NCBI GenBank assembly: GCA_043777375.1
Contig: JAYWHX010000014.1
Span: 9,206 to 73,205 of the forward strand
Reading direction: 5' to 3'
Length of the DNA stretch: 64,000 nucleotides
Source of the DNA: TH-plancto1 sp043777375
Lineage (GTDB): Bacteria; Planctomycetota; Planctomycetia; Planctomycetales; Planctomycetaceae
In this document: piece by piece, positions 1-11,661 of the stretch
Layout: every line of letters begins with the position of its first letter
Position numbering within the stretch: position 1 is the first letter of the stretch
Position numbers and translations under genes: made by a program
Notes under the pieces: generated by a model
The model's input: only the letters and a program-made list of their open reading frames with translations
Told to the model about the DNA's origin: nothing
Database searches by the model: none

Positions 1-3000
1 CACTGACGACCGGGCCTTGAATCAAGGTGCCTGTACCCGTATTGGTGTCAACCACGATGGCAAACGGATCACTCAATACGGACGTGTTGTCAGCCGCATC
101 TGTCGACGTGGCGGTCAGCACATACGGACCATCAGCGAGAGTGGTCCCCGTATGATCGAACGACCAGTTCCCAGCGCCATCGACGGCCACCGTCCCCAGG
201 CTGACTCCATCCAGGAACAGATCGAGCGTGCTGTTCGGCTCAGCGGTGCCGGAGATCGTCAGCGTGTTGTCGCTCGTGAAGCCATCGGTACTCGAAGGCC
301 CGGTATCATCACTGATTGCAGTAATGACCGGTTTGTTCGGAGCAATCGTGTCAGCCGTGTAGTCGACGGTGACGTTGGCCACATTCGAGCTATCGCTGCC
401 ATCATTAACAACATACGAGATCACTCGATCGGTCGGCGTTCCCGAACTGCTGGAGAACTGAATCCCGGCCAGCACGGCTTCGTAGTCAGCTGGTGAGGCC
501 GCACCGCTCAAGGTCAGTTCACCAGTCGCTGGGTTGTAGGCCGTGACCACAATCCCCGCGAGTGTCGCTGCTGCCTGGGCCGCTGGAGTGAGAGTCAGCA
601 AATCGTTCGTGCGATCGATATTCGAGATCGTGACCGTGGCTGACTCGATCAACGTATCGTCCACATCGCTCACGGTGACGGTCGGAGCCACCACAACTTC
701 GGGGCGGTCCTGCGTGTAAGTCGGCGAGCCTGTCGCGGTGATGACGGGCGGATCATTCTCCGCAGTGATCGTGATCTGACTGGTGGCAGTGTTACTAGTC
801 CCCCCATCCCCATCTGTCACGACTGCTGTAATGGTGCGAGTGGCAGCTGGAGTATCATCCGAATTGGCATAAGTGAGTGACTGGAGCAGAGCATCGACGG
901 CCCCCGGAGTCGCGTTGGCGGTAAAGTCGATGATCAGGTCGCTGCCATCCGATCCATCGGATCCCGTGCGAACGGTCCCGATGACAACACCTCCGTAGGT
1001 GATCGTCGTTCCGCTAAAACCGATCAGCCCCGGTCCTGTCCCGATGTCCATGAAGGACAACTGGTCGTCCGTGCTACCGGCGTCCATCACGTCATAGCTG
1101 ATGGTGAGCGTACCGCCATTGAGGTTCAGCGAATCGGTGTCAGTAACACTGACTGAAATGTCGACGAGCTGTGGCCCACTGTTGACCGCCGATTCGGTGA
1201 AGGTGATCGAGTTGAGGTCAGCAATCGCTGGGGGATCGTTCGTCGGCTCGACCGAGATCGTCGAGGTGGACGTATTGGAATTCGCATTGCCATCGTTGAT
1301 GGTGATCTCGATGACACGTGGTGTCGTCGATGGAGTATCACTCGTGTTCTCGAAGCGTAGAGCCGCCAGCGATGTCTGGTAGTCGGCCAGTGTGGCAGAT
1401 CCAGTCAGCGTGATCGTGACGATCCCCGACACACCCGTATCGATGACCGCATTGATGCCGCCTGGCAGGCTCGAAGCGAATAACAGCACATCACCCGCTT
1501 GGGCATTGGTCAGAACGACCAGCGCTGACTCAATGTTGAAGTCATCTGGATCACTGACAAGCACGGTCGAATGCGTAACCGCGATCGCTGGTCCGTTCTC
1601 TGTAAACAGATTGGCATAGCCAGTCCCGGCAGCCACAGTCGACAGATCGAGTACCGGAACATCATTCACCGGCGTCACGTTGATGACCGTCGAGAGGCTG
1701 GCCAGTTCATTCTCACTGCCGCCGTCATCGATCGTGACCTCGATCGTGCGGGCTGCGGCAGGTGTATCAGACGAATTCGCGTAAGTCAGATTCTGGATCA
1801 GCGCTTCCACCGCTGCCGGGGTCGCGTTGGTGTTGAAGTTGATCACCAGCGGCGATCCGTTCGCCCCATCCTGGCCAGCGGAGATCGTCCAAATGACGAC
1901 ACCGCCGAAGGTGACGTTCGTGCCATCAAAGCCAATCTGTCCAGGGCCAGTTCCCTGATTCTGGATCGAGAGGCTGTCCTCAGCTCCCCCACCCACGGAG
2001 TAGTCGATCGTGAGTGATCCACCGTTGAAGTGCGGTGAATCGATATCGGTCACGCTGACATCGATGTCGATCAGCTGTGGCCCGCCGTTGACCTGCGTTT
2101 CGGTGAAGGTGACGGATGGCACCAGATTGGTGAAGACCGGTGGATCGTTGACGGGATTGATCGTGATCGTGATCGTATCGCTGTTAGTTGCTATCGACCC
2201 GTCGGACTCCGTCGCGGTGGCCAACACGCTGAGCGTGGTCTCGCCGTTCCCATCGGGGGTCGGGATGTAGAACAGCGTGGCCAGGTTCCATCCAGTCACG
2301 ACCGCAGTCGAGCCATCGGCTGGCGAGGTGTACGTATTGGTTCCATCTGTCAGGACATACCCAGCGGGGATGTTGCCAATCTCCAGCGTGAGCACTTCGG
2401 AGCCATCATTGTCGCCCAGAACCACGGCGATGTGCCCGGCGAGACTCACGCCGACGGTGTCTTCATCATCGATCGCATCGACCGTGGAAAGGATCGGCGT
2501 GTCAGCCACTGGTGTCACCGTGACAGCGACGGTCTCTGATTCGAGTCCATTGGTGACCACGACGTTATAGTTACCGCTGTAGTTCGTCGGCGAAACAACG
2601 CTCAAGGTCGCGATGCTGGCCGCTGGGACTGACCATAGGCCGCCCCCCAGATCGGTTCCGGCTGAGAGAGTAGTGCCCGTCGGGGCTCCGCTCAAATCGA
2701 TCGTAAATGGAGCCGCAGCGACCGAGTTGACGATCCCCAGGCTGATGCCGCCGACCTGATCCTCGGGACCGGTGACTGCACTCGGGGCTGTGAACTGGTT
2801 CAAGACATGGACGGTCGAGGTCACGGTATTGCTGGTGGCTCCACCGGCATCAACAGCCGAGATGCTGATCACGCGGTCGCCGTGGGTCGCCTCGACCGAG
2901 GTATTCTGGTACTCGATCGACCGCAGCACATCGCGGAAGTCGGTGATCGCAGCCGAGAGTGGTGCGCCACCAGGAGTGACGGTCACGGTTGCGGTGCCAG

Positions 3001-6000
3001 CGGACAGCGTGATATCGATATCGAACATTTCGCCATTGACGGTGACCTGCTGAGTCGCGCTCGTGACGAGCGAGATCGCTGTCCCTCCGATGACCAGATT
3101 CTCACGGTTTCCATCAACGAGGCCGCTGACCGATAGAGTCAGGCTGGCCAGCGCGGTGTCGTCCATGTCAGTCATGGTTGACGAATTGACGACTGGGCTG
3201 GCGTCAATACTGACTGGGCCAGTCGACTCGCTGAATGAAGTCTCAAACGAACCGTCATCCACTCCGCCCGAAGTGTTGTTCGGGTCGAGATTCAAGACAG
3301 CGGGGTCATTGACGGAGGTGACATCAAATGTGATCGTGTTCGGCGATTGGTCGGTATCTAGAATCCCCCCCGTTTCCATCAGGGAGATGTTGTCCCAATT
3401 GCAGAGTGCAAAGCCAATACTTGATTTCTGGATCACCAGGTCAACAGCACCGCTGGTCGGAGCGATAAAGGTGTAGGTCACCTGCCGCCACTCTGGACTG
3501 TTTCCATCGACTCCCGAATGAAGACTTCCATTGGCGATGGCAGCAGCCTGTGCTGGCGCGCCCGTCGAATTATCGAACGCTCCATTGAAGGTCGCGTGAT
3601 CGTACACGGACATGTCAAACACAGAAATGGCGAATGCCGCAGCATTGACGATGGCATAGCCGCTGACCGTATAGCTGGCACCGGGAGTCAGGCCAGATAT
3701 GGTTTGGTAGACGTGACCCAGGTAGCCGAATTGATCACCAAACGGTGTATCAGTCGTAGAGGGATCGTCATCGCGATCGAGATTTGTACCCGACAATGTA
3801 TAGGTGAGGTTACCGGGCGACCCATTGATGGTCACCACGCGATTCCAACCTTCCAGACCCACGGGGTTGATCTCTGCCGCAGTCGGCGGAGTTGTCCCGA
3901 AGTAGGATGGGATGATCGTGGATGGAGAGGCGAAGATTGTGTCCTCAAGGCTGCCATTCGACACCAATTCTGTACTCGCTCCCCCATCGTCGATGACCTG
4001 GAACGTGAACGAAGCCAGCCCTGCGCCATTCACATTTTCAGCGGGTGTCCACACCAAAGTTCCAATGTCAGCAACATCGATCACCTGCCCAACGCTCACG
4101 GGATTCCCAGCCAGTGTGAACACCCCCGCTGCCGGAAGAGTGGTAATGATCACTCGGTCGAAATTGTTCGCTGGTGATTCGAGGGGATCCGTGAAGCCAA
4201 AGTCAGAAGCGACGAACGTGTAAGACGTATCTTCATCCAGCGTAACAGTCTTGTCCGTGCCCGCTGGTGCATCGTTCACAGAGATGATCGAGATGTTCGC
4301 CACTGCGGGTGAACTCACAGCTCCGCCTGCATCGGTGGCCGTGAAGGTGAATGACCGAGTGCTACCCGAAGGAGTTGGGTCAGTGTTCAGATAGGTGATC
4401 GAGCGAATCAACGTCGTCAGGTCCGCTGGGGACATCGGCACTGCCGCCCCAGCGTTGTTCTCGATCGAGAACGTCCCCGTAGTCGCCACGTAGGCGATAA
4501 CGAAAGTCGTCCCACCAACGACCGCCGTGTGCGTCGCATCCGCATTCAGAGTGAATGCCTGCCCGCCGATGGCGAGTGTCTCAAACGCCCCATCTGCCAG
4601 ACCGGTGGCGACAATGTTTAGTAGGGTGATATCGTTCTCAGTGATGTCGCTCACTTCTGCGGAACCAGTTGCGAGACTGACAGCAGCATCTCCTTCCGTG
4701 AAAGTCACCGCGTTACCCCGCGTGACATCTCCTGCCGAGGCCGCTGAGTTCAAGTCGATGATTGATGGATCGTTGACCGACACGACATGCACGGTGGAGG
4801 TCGCTGTATTTGAGCTGTACGTCCCATCACTGACCTGCACAGTGACGATTCGATCTGTGGAGTCAGGAGTTTCCGTTGTATTCGAGAATGTGACTGCGGC
4901 GATCGCTGTCTGGTACACGGCCTTTGACGCGGATCCGGTGAACGTGACGATGGTCTCGCTGCCGACAGTGGTCAGTGTGTAGGCGATTCCGCCGACAGAC
5001 CCACTTGCAGCCGCTGATCCACTCACGAGTAGTTGGTCACCCGCCATTGTATTAGTCAACTTGATCACTGCAGACTGCATATTGGCACTGTCAGAATCAG
5101 TGATCGTCAGTGCTGCGGCAGCGATGGGACTCGCTGTACCGTTCTCCGTAAACGTCGTCTCATAGTTCTGGTCATCTGCCCCGCCGCTGGTGTTTGCGGG
5201 GTCAAGATTCAAGACCGGAAATGGACTGATAACACGAATCGTGGAAAAGGCGGTGTTACTGTTCGTTGCGGAATCGTTGACCACGACAGTAATTGACCGG
5301 TCGACGAGGCTGCCGGAAGTCAGTGCGTTGCTGAATCGTATATTGCTCAGCGCGGTCTGGTAAGCTGCTTCGGTGGCCGATCCAGATAAGGTTAACGTGA
5401 TTTCACCGGCGACGGATGTGTTGATACTCGAAGTGATGCCGGAAGGGAGAGAACCCGCCGCCAGCACATCGCCCAACTGGGCATTGGTGAGTTTGACAGT
5501 GGCCGAATTGATGTTGGTCAACGTGTCGTAGTTATTGATGGCAATATCTGAGTCAACTATCGGAACACCCGTTGTCGTTAGAGGGTAGGTTCCGAGGTAT
5601 CCGGTCCCGGCGAGGGTGTTGTCGCTGTTATCCAGATCGAGCGACAGCGACCCACCGAAGTAGTCGATGAATGCGACGCTGTCCCATTGATTGTCGAGGG
5701 CATCCGCAATTCGGAATGTGACGCTATAGGTCTGCCCCGGCGTGACTGCCAGAATTGTATCCAGTCGTGTCGTGACTCCATCGAGTGAAATATCTGAGAC
5801 GATGCCGGTCGCCTCGTTGTTCCGGTTAAAGGCTGTGTTGACAAGATGATTGATCGTGTCGATCGAGACTTCCGTGTTTGTAGTTCCGGGTACGATGGCC
5901 ACATTTGTGTTCGAGTAGTTTCCGCCGCTTGGTCGGGGTCCACTCACAAGTACGGAGTAGTTGTCGTTGAAGCCAGTGTTGACGTATTCGTAATACTCCT

Positions 6001-7043
6001 CAGAAGCGAAAATTGCGGCCAGGGCGATCTTGCTGGTCTGGGCGGTGAACTGAAACGTCAATGTGGCGATGTCGAACTCGCTGCCTGATGCAGCGCCAGA
6101 CCCTGCTGTGCTCCAGAAATATGCGGCGTTGCCCGCTGTGACTCCGGCCAGATTTCCGGTCCCTAAGGCGACGCCGTCTTCGATTCCCAGATTTGATCCG
6201 CTCGTATTAAAAGTTCCGGCAAAGTTGCCGCCTCCATTGGTCACAACTTGCGTGCCATTGATGACAGTAATGCCCTGGCCCCCTTCAGTCAGCACGTTCA
6301 CCAGAGTGGCAGCGTTCTGTCCGGTTGTGATACCGACCGTCAACAAATGATGCCACTCTTCCAATGTATGTTGGGACATGGGAATCGGAAGGGCAATGAT
6401 TCCCACCTGTGTTTCCAGATCCCAGTCTCCCCCGAGTGACTCCGCACCGGTTAGATCATCGCTGGCCGCAACATCAGCTCCCGTGACAACGCTAATTTCC
6501 TCCAGCAACTGCCGACCAGACTCGCTGGCCCCGACATTGCACCCGTAGAACAGAATATCCGCATCTGCAGTGAGATGATTCCCCCAGCCTGCGATCTCAC
6601 CGACATGTTCTGGGAGAGTCGCTTGCGAGAGCCAAGTCGCCCCCAGCTTGATCTGCCCCGCTTTTCCGTGCGAAAGGACATGGATCGCGTCGTACTGCCC
6701 CGTGGCCTGATTCAAGATGTCGGTGATCTGCGAAACACCGTCCGCATTCACGTCCAGGAACTGCACTTCGAATGATCGAGTGGGGTCAGCAGCCTGGAGA
6801 TCCTGCAGAATGAGTTCCACATCGGGGACATCCGAGTTGATGAGTACCAGTTCGCGACTGGCTGCGACCGGGGCCTGATCGACAGCGGCCTGCGTCTGCT
6901 CGGGAGCTGGCTCTGCTTGCGCGGGTGTCTCTTCCGCGAGCGCTGCGGCATCGGGCACGGCATCAAACAGGAGGCGGTCTTCGAGCTGTTCCATCAGCAG
7001 GGTGCGGGGACGGAGCCAGTTGCTGGATTGACGACGGAACATG
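1..7043 (-). CDS. Giant cadherin/Ig-repeat surface protein, DUF4347-like N-terminus (3' end outside window)
   Basis: About 2347 codons are open on the minus strand from ATG at 7043 to the left edge, so the C-terminus is missing. The start is preceded by GGAG at good spacing. Residues 15-25 contain MEQLEDRLLFDA, the LEPR-XLL-type motif common at the N-terminus of planctomycete giant proteins. Residues ~60-215 resemble DUF4347 (SRELVLINSDVPDVELIL, HVLSHGKAGQIKLG, ILFYGCNVG). Next is a choice-of-anchor L-like domain (FASEEYYEYVNTGFNDNY). The rest is a long array of cadherin/VCBS/Ig-like beta domains with recurrent SVNDP and PVNDPP linkers; the last domain in the window (~1-360) is a BapA-type Ig module. 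Family knowledge points to a secreted, cell-surface adhesin or matrix protein. It is transcribed divergently from the TolC/SecA-like/HlyD cluster, so it is the natural candidate cargo (inference). Confidence 0.9.
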
Positions 7044-7826
7044 CGAGAATCTCCGGACAAAGGGTTGAGCGTTGGCGAGCGTCCGGCGTGAGCCGGATGG
7101 TATTTCTGGGGAGTTCGAGTGAGCGTTGGGATCGAGCAGGATGTTGCTGATCACCACATTTTCATTTCAGTGACGAATGGAAAGCAGGAACGTAATTCGT
7201 TGCGGTGGATCGTCGACAAGCAGCTGTTCCGATTGCGGTACCACTTGGAGCGGAACACGATCTGGGCGACTTTCAGAGACCAGACCACGTGCGTGGACTT
7301 GCACCTGTGTGCTCGTGTCAAACCTAGTGCGAGGTCGTGTGTTTCTGGTCATGTTTCATTCCGGCAGCATGAGGTGCAGTGTGAACACGCAAGTCTGAGT
7401 CGGCGTGCCTGTACAGCATCCGAATCCTGTGTATGACGCCGAGAATCAGCGTGTTGGGCTTCGTGCGCAGAGCCGCTGCCACGGGCCACCTCGTTCACTA
7501 TTTCCCCATCGGCAAAGCTTGCCGAGATGTTGGAATCGGAGAGGGCTGCTCACGCCAGAATCAGATCATCAGAGTCTTGATTCGCTGCCGTGAGGTGTTG
7601 CACTGCAAGCCCCTCCAAGTGCCGTAAAGCCGCTTGCCAAGCCCCGGAACGTCGGCTGGGATTGCCGATCTCCCCTGTGTCCTGACCGCGAGTCCGCTGG
7701 GGTGGCGATCCCTGCGTTCTGGTTCTGCCGGACCTCCCAGACCAGAGGCGATCTGCCTCAATCCGGCATCACTAGTCACACACCGCAGCCAGAGTTGATC
7801 GAACCATTCTGATCCAGGGGGTAGTC
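7044..7826. other. Divergent intergenic region, no convincing gene
   Basis: About 780 bases separate the giant surface protein (minus) from the TolC-like gene (plus). Short open frames on both strands lack ribosome binding sites and have protein-unlike composition. The region must hold the promoters of two divergent units and long 5' leaders. I could not identify a promoter, an RNA gene or a strong palindrome here with confidence. Confidence 0.5.
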
Positions 7827-9605
7827 ATGTTTCTGTTCCAGCGCGGCTCGATGAAGTCGCGAACTCACGGTGTTTTTAACTGGGTCTTGAACCTGGTCGG
7901 CGGAGCAGTCGCCCTTGGTGCGGTCGGCTACTGTCCGGCGGATGAGCTCCAAACGATCACGGTCGCGACTCAACAGACTAGCCCCTCGACGACCGCCAGT
8001 CGGGTTCGCACAGCTGAGGATCAATCCGTCGATCAAGGACTTGATATCGCCGACGCTCCCTGGTGGGACACGGATGTGCATGAGTCGATGCAGAGCCAGG
8101 CGTCTTCGATGCCAATGACTCTCCAGCAGACGATCTGGTATGCACTGAACAATTCGGCTCAGATTCAGGTCTTCAGTGACTTGCCGCTGATTCGTGAGCA
8201 GGCAATCACCGAGGCCGACGCCTATTTTGACTGGAACGCCTTCTTCGACACCCGCTGGGATGACCTCAACAATCCGGTGGGCAGTACACTGACCACCGGT
8301 GGAGGAAAGTCCCGCTACCTCAACAACCAGTACAGCTTCTCGGCTGGACTGCGTCGCAAGAACGAAGTGGGTGGCCAATTCGAGGTCGCTCAGCAGTTTG
8401 GAACTCAGAACACAAACTCGAATTTCTTTGTTCCCAACAACCAGGGCACCGCGAGACTTTCACTCAGCTATACCCAACCACTGCTTCGTGGTCGTGGTGA
8501 AGAGTACAACCGCAGTCTGTTCGTTCTGGCCAACATCGATACGCAAGCGGCACAGCACGAATTTCATCGTGAGCTACAAGGCCAGCTGGTCGAAGTAACC
8601 CGTGCGTACTGGGGGATCTACCTGGAGCGGGCATCGCTGATTCAGAAATATCGCCTGTACGAAGCCAGTACCAAGATCCTGAAGGACTTGGAAGCCCGTG
8701 CGGATATTGACGCGAATCAGAGCGTTATCCTGCGGGCTCGTGCGGCAGTGGCGGGACGGAGAGCGGAGTTGGTCCGTGCTCGCACGGCAGTCAAGAATGC
8801 AGAGACTCGTTTGCGAGGATTGGTCAACGCCTCAGAATTGGGCGATGGGCAGACCACCGAATTGATTCCAGGCGATGCACCACTGCGAGCGATCTATGCG
8901 GTCGATGTGGCCTCGAACATGCAAATCGCTCTGCAATCGCGTCCCGAAATCAACCAAGCCATGAAGGAGATGCAGGCCGCCTGCGTGCGACTGAATATGT
9001 CGAAGCACGAAATGCTGCCGACTCTGAACCTGATTGCCGAGACCTACGTCGCTGGGTTGCGAGGGGATTACGATGTGGGACAAGCCTACAACGACCAATT
9101 CGCTGTCGGTGCCCCGAGCTACTCCGTGGGGCTGCAATTTGAAGTTCCCATCGGTCGACGACTGTCACAGGCTCGATTGACCCGCCGAGAGATTGAACTT
9201 CGCCAAGTCCGAAATCAGTTCCGCTCTGTGACTGAAACGATCAAGGTCGAAGTCGAAGTAGCCACCCGCGAAGTCGAGACCGCTTTCAAGGAAATGCTGG
9301 CCAAGCAGCAGCAAATTGCCGCCACCACATCCGATGCCGCATCCATCGCCAATCGCTGGGAGATGCTGCCCGGAGCCGACGGCACAGCAGCAGTCGTTCT
9401 AGATCAACTGTTAAGAGCCCAGGAGCGACAGACAGCTGCGGAGAATGATTTCCTGATGGCGGAGCTAACTTACAACCTGGCTCTGACGAACTTGAAGAAG
9501 AGCACGGGGGAACTTCTCCAATCTGAGATGATCACCGAGGGGCGGGTCTGCGAGTGCGGAACACCTCGGACAATTCTGGAGAAGCCGATCCTAGTGACGG
9601 AGTAG
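7827..9605 (+). CDS. TolC-family outer membrane channel protein
   Basis: 592 residues. ATG is preceded by AGGGGG at about 6 bases, a clear ribosome binding site. An N-terminal hydrophobic stretch (residues ~17-37) acts as an export signal. The body has the outer membrane efflux protein pattern: two long helical repeats separated by short beta segments, with SLSYTQPLLRGRG near residue 215, typical of TolC relatives in planctomycetes, and YSVGLQFEVPIGRR near residue 430. The second half is rich in long coiled helices (RREIELRQVRNQFRSVTE). The family forms trimeric outer membrane ducts for type I secretion or efflux. It is the first gene of the plus-strand export cluster and is separated from the SecA-like gene by a terminator-like structure. 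The fold assignment is firm; the substrate is unknown. Confidence 0.9.
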   Translation: MFLFQRGSMKSRTHGVFNWVLNLVGGAVALGAVGYCPADELQTITVATQQTSPSTTASRVRTAEDQSVDQGLDIADAPWWDTDVHESMQSQASSMPMTLQQTIWYALNNSAQIQVFSDLPLIREQAITEADAYFDWNAFFDTRWDDLNNPVGSTLTTGGGKSRYLNNQYSFSAGLRRKNEVGGQFEVAQQFGTQNTNSNFFVPNNQGTARLSLSYTQPLLRGRGEEYNRSLFVLANIDTQAAQHEFHRELQGQLVEVTRAYWGIYLERASLIQKYRLYEASTKILKDLEARADIDANQSVILRARAAVAGRRAELVRARTAVKNAETRLRGLVNASELGDGQTTELIPGDAPLRAIYAVDVASNMQIALQSRPEINQAMKEMQAACVRLNMSKHEMLPTLNLIAETYVAGLRGDYDVGQAYNDQFAVGAPSYSVGLQFEVPIGRRLSQARLTRREIELRQVRNQFRSVTETIKVEVEVATREVETAFKEMLAKQQQIAATTSDAASIANRWEMLPGADGTAAVVLDQLLRAQERQTAAENDFLMAELTYNLALTNLKKSTGELLQSEMITEGRVCECGTPRTILEKPILVTE

Positions 9606-9651
9606 AGATTTGAGCTGCATCACCTTGACTTGGCGGTCGAGGGGACCGCTG

Positions 9652-9743
9652 CCGCCCTGTCGAGATGGATCTGGATCGTCGTGGAACTCAGGCCCGCGTT
9701 TCACACGTATCGATCAGATTCACTCGACAGGGCGGTATTTTTT
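9652..9743 (+). terminator. Long-loop inverted repeat followed by a T tract
   Basis: CCGCCCTGTCGAG (9652-9664) and its exact reverse complement (9723-9735) form a 13-bp stem with a 58-base loop, followed directly by TATTTTTT. It lies between the TolC-like and SecA-like genes. A rho-independent terminator or attenuator is the simplest reading, but the loop is unusually long, so a regulated leader is also possible. Confidence 0.5.
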
Positions 9744-9798
9744 CAGTCGCCATTCGAAGGCGGATTGGAATTGCTGAACACTCACTCAGGGGAACGCG

Positions 9799-11661
9799 AT
9801 GCAGCTGTTCACGCGCACTCCCGATTTGGTGGAACGAGTCAGGCAACTACGAGAGCCGCTGCAATACGGCAGTGATGTCGAGCTTCGTCTGGAGATGAAC
9901 AGACTGCGAGAGCGATCAACGACTGAGAGTGAACGGCTCGGCCATACTCTCGCCCTGGCGTCAGAAGCCATCCGTCGAGTCTTCGGCTTCATACTCCATG
10001 ATGTCCAGATTCGTGGCGCGGCAGCAGTCGCTCAAGGGGAAGTGGTCCAGATGCAGACGGGAGAGGGGAAGACCATGGTCGCCGCCTCCGCTGCTGTGAG
10101 TCGGTCGTTGTCAAAGAAGGGAGTGCATGTCATCACGACCAACAGCTATCTCGCCGAACGCGACTGCCAGGAACTGCGTCCGGTGTTTGACATGCTGGGC
10201 ATCACTCTCGGCGTGTTACGGCAGGAGTCGACTTTGGCGGAAACACGTCGCGCTTATGCCGCCGAAGTGACTTATGGTCCGGGTTATCAGTTTGGCTTCG
10301 ACTACCTGAAGGATCAATTGGCATTGAGGTCTGTGGCTGAAGTCCCTCTCGGCTCGAAGTTGCGAGCTGGACTTAGCGGACAACGAGTCGGAGAAGTGCC
10401 ACTTCGTCAGCGACCACGCGACTTTGCCATCATTGATGAGATCGACAGCGTGCTGCTCGACGAGGCGTCCACTCCCTTGATCTTAAGTGGATCAGCCAGT
10501 GGAAAGGACGACACTTCGCCTTATGAGATCGCCTGCGACTCTGTCGGTCGGTTTGTCGAGGACACGGACTTCACCATCGAAACCCCGTCGCAACGCATCC
10601 TGCTTGCAGTGGATGCTGTGATCCGGTCGCAACAGTCGCTACACGGGAAACGAGGAATTCGCTTGGCTCGACCGTGGGCGACCTATCTGCGAAATGCCAT
10701 CCAGGCCCAGTACCGGCTGTTCCGGAACGAACACTATGCAGTCATTGACGACGAAGTCCGAATCGTCGACCAGAATACCGGGCGGATCTTCGCGGACCGC
10801 TCCTGGCGCGACGGACTGCATCAAGCTGTGCAGGCAAAGGAACGGGCGACCATCACGCCGAGTGAGACCTCGCTGGCAAGAATTACTCGGCAGCGTTACT
10901 TCCAGCAATATCGGCAACTGGCTGGGCTCACCGGAACGGCGATCGGCGCGGAGCCAGAATTCCAAAGCACCTACCAACTGCGAGTCGTCCCCATCGCGAC
11001 GGCGCGCCCCTGTTTACGGATCATCATTCCGATGCGAGCGTTCGGATCGCTCGATGCCAAACGCAAAGCGATTGCGATCGACACCGCGCAGCGTCACCAA
11101 CTGGGACAACCCGTGTTGATCGGAACCCGCACGATCGATGAGAGTCGCCGATTGTCGGATTGTCTCAACGCACTGCAGCTGCCGCACGTGATCCTCAACG
11201 GACTGCAGGACGCGGACGAGGCCACAATCATCACGCAGGCTGGTCAACACGGCTCGATCACAATTGCTACGAACATGGCGGGGCGGGGTACTGACATCAA
11301 GCTGAGTCCGCAGGCACGCGGGAACGGGGGATTGCATGTTGTCGTGTCAGAACCACACACCTCGCAGCGCATTGACCGCCAGCTGATCGGACGATGCTCT
11401 CGACAGGGGGACCCCGGATCGGCCCAGGTCTTTGTTTGTGCGGAGGATCAACTGCTCACTCTGCATGCACCCAAGCTGGCGTTACGGCTACGACGGCTGG
11501 CTCGCTCGGATGGGGAATGTGATCTCGATCTGACTACAGAAGTGTTTCGAATACAGCAGCGAGTGGAGATAGCGCAGTCCCGCCAGCGTTCGGCGTTGCT
11601 CAAACAAGATGAGTGGTTGGACGGAGTCCGCAAGGTTTTGTCAGGAGCTGAGACAGAATGA
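9799..11661 (+). CDS. Short SecA-like ATPase (lacks C-terminal SecA domains)
   Basis: 620 residues. ATG follows AGGGGA. The SecA motor motifs are all present: TGEGKT (87-92), TTNSYLAERD (113-122), GFDYLKDQL (166-174), DEIDSVLLDEASTPLILSG (213-231), a divergent preprotein cross-linking region with VDQNTGR and WRDGLHQAVQAKE (323-348), GLTGTA (376-381), TNMAGRGTDIKL (491-502) and RQLIGRCSRQGD (527-538). After the motor only ~75 residues remain, covering the start of the helical scaffold (FRIQQRVEIAQSRQ). The helical wing, the two-helix finger and the zinc-binding tail of SecA are absent; usual SecA is 800-950 residues. It is therefore a paralogue and not the housekeeping SecA. It overlaps the downstream HlyD gene by 4 bases, implying translational coupling. 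I infer that it energises export together with the neighbouring adaptors. Confidence 0.88.
   Translation: MQLFTRTPDLVERVRQLREPLQYGSDVELRLEMNRLRERSTTESERLGHTLALASEAIRRVFGFILHDVQIRGAAAVAQGEVVQMQTGEGKTMVAASAAVSRSLSKKGVHVITTNSYLAERDCQELRPVFDMLGITLGVLRQESTLAETRRAYAAEVTYGPGYQFGFDYLKDQLALRSVAEVPLGSKLRAGLSGQRVGEVPLRQRPRDFAIIDEIDSVLLDEASTPLILSGSASGKDDTSPYEIACDSVGRFVEDTDFTIETPSQRILLAVDAVIRSQQSLHGKRGIRLARPWATYLRNAIQAQYRLFRNEHYAVIDDEVRIVDQNTGRIFADRSWRDGLHQAVQAKERATITPSETSLARITRQRYFQQYRQLAGLTGTAIGAEPEFQSTYQLRVVPIATARPCLRIIIPMRAFGSLDAKRKAIAIDTAQRHQLGQPVLIGTRTIDESRRLSDCLNALQLPHVILNGLQDADEATIITQAGQHGSITIATNMAGRGTDIKLSPQARGNGGLHVVVSEPHTSQRIDRQLIGRCSRQGDPGSAQVFVCAEDQLLTLHAPKLALRLRRLARSDGECDLDLTTEVFRIQQRVEIAQSRQRSALLKQDEWLDGVRKVLSGAETE

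Noticed and set aside
7119..7627. Small open frames between the giant protein and TolC genes
   Set aside because: No ribosome binding sites, no protein-like composition and no family resemblance.
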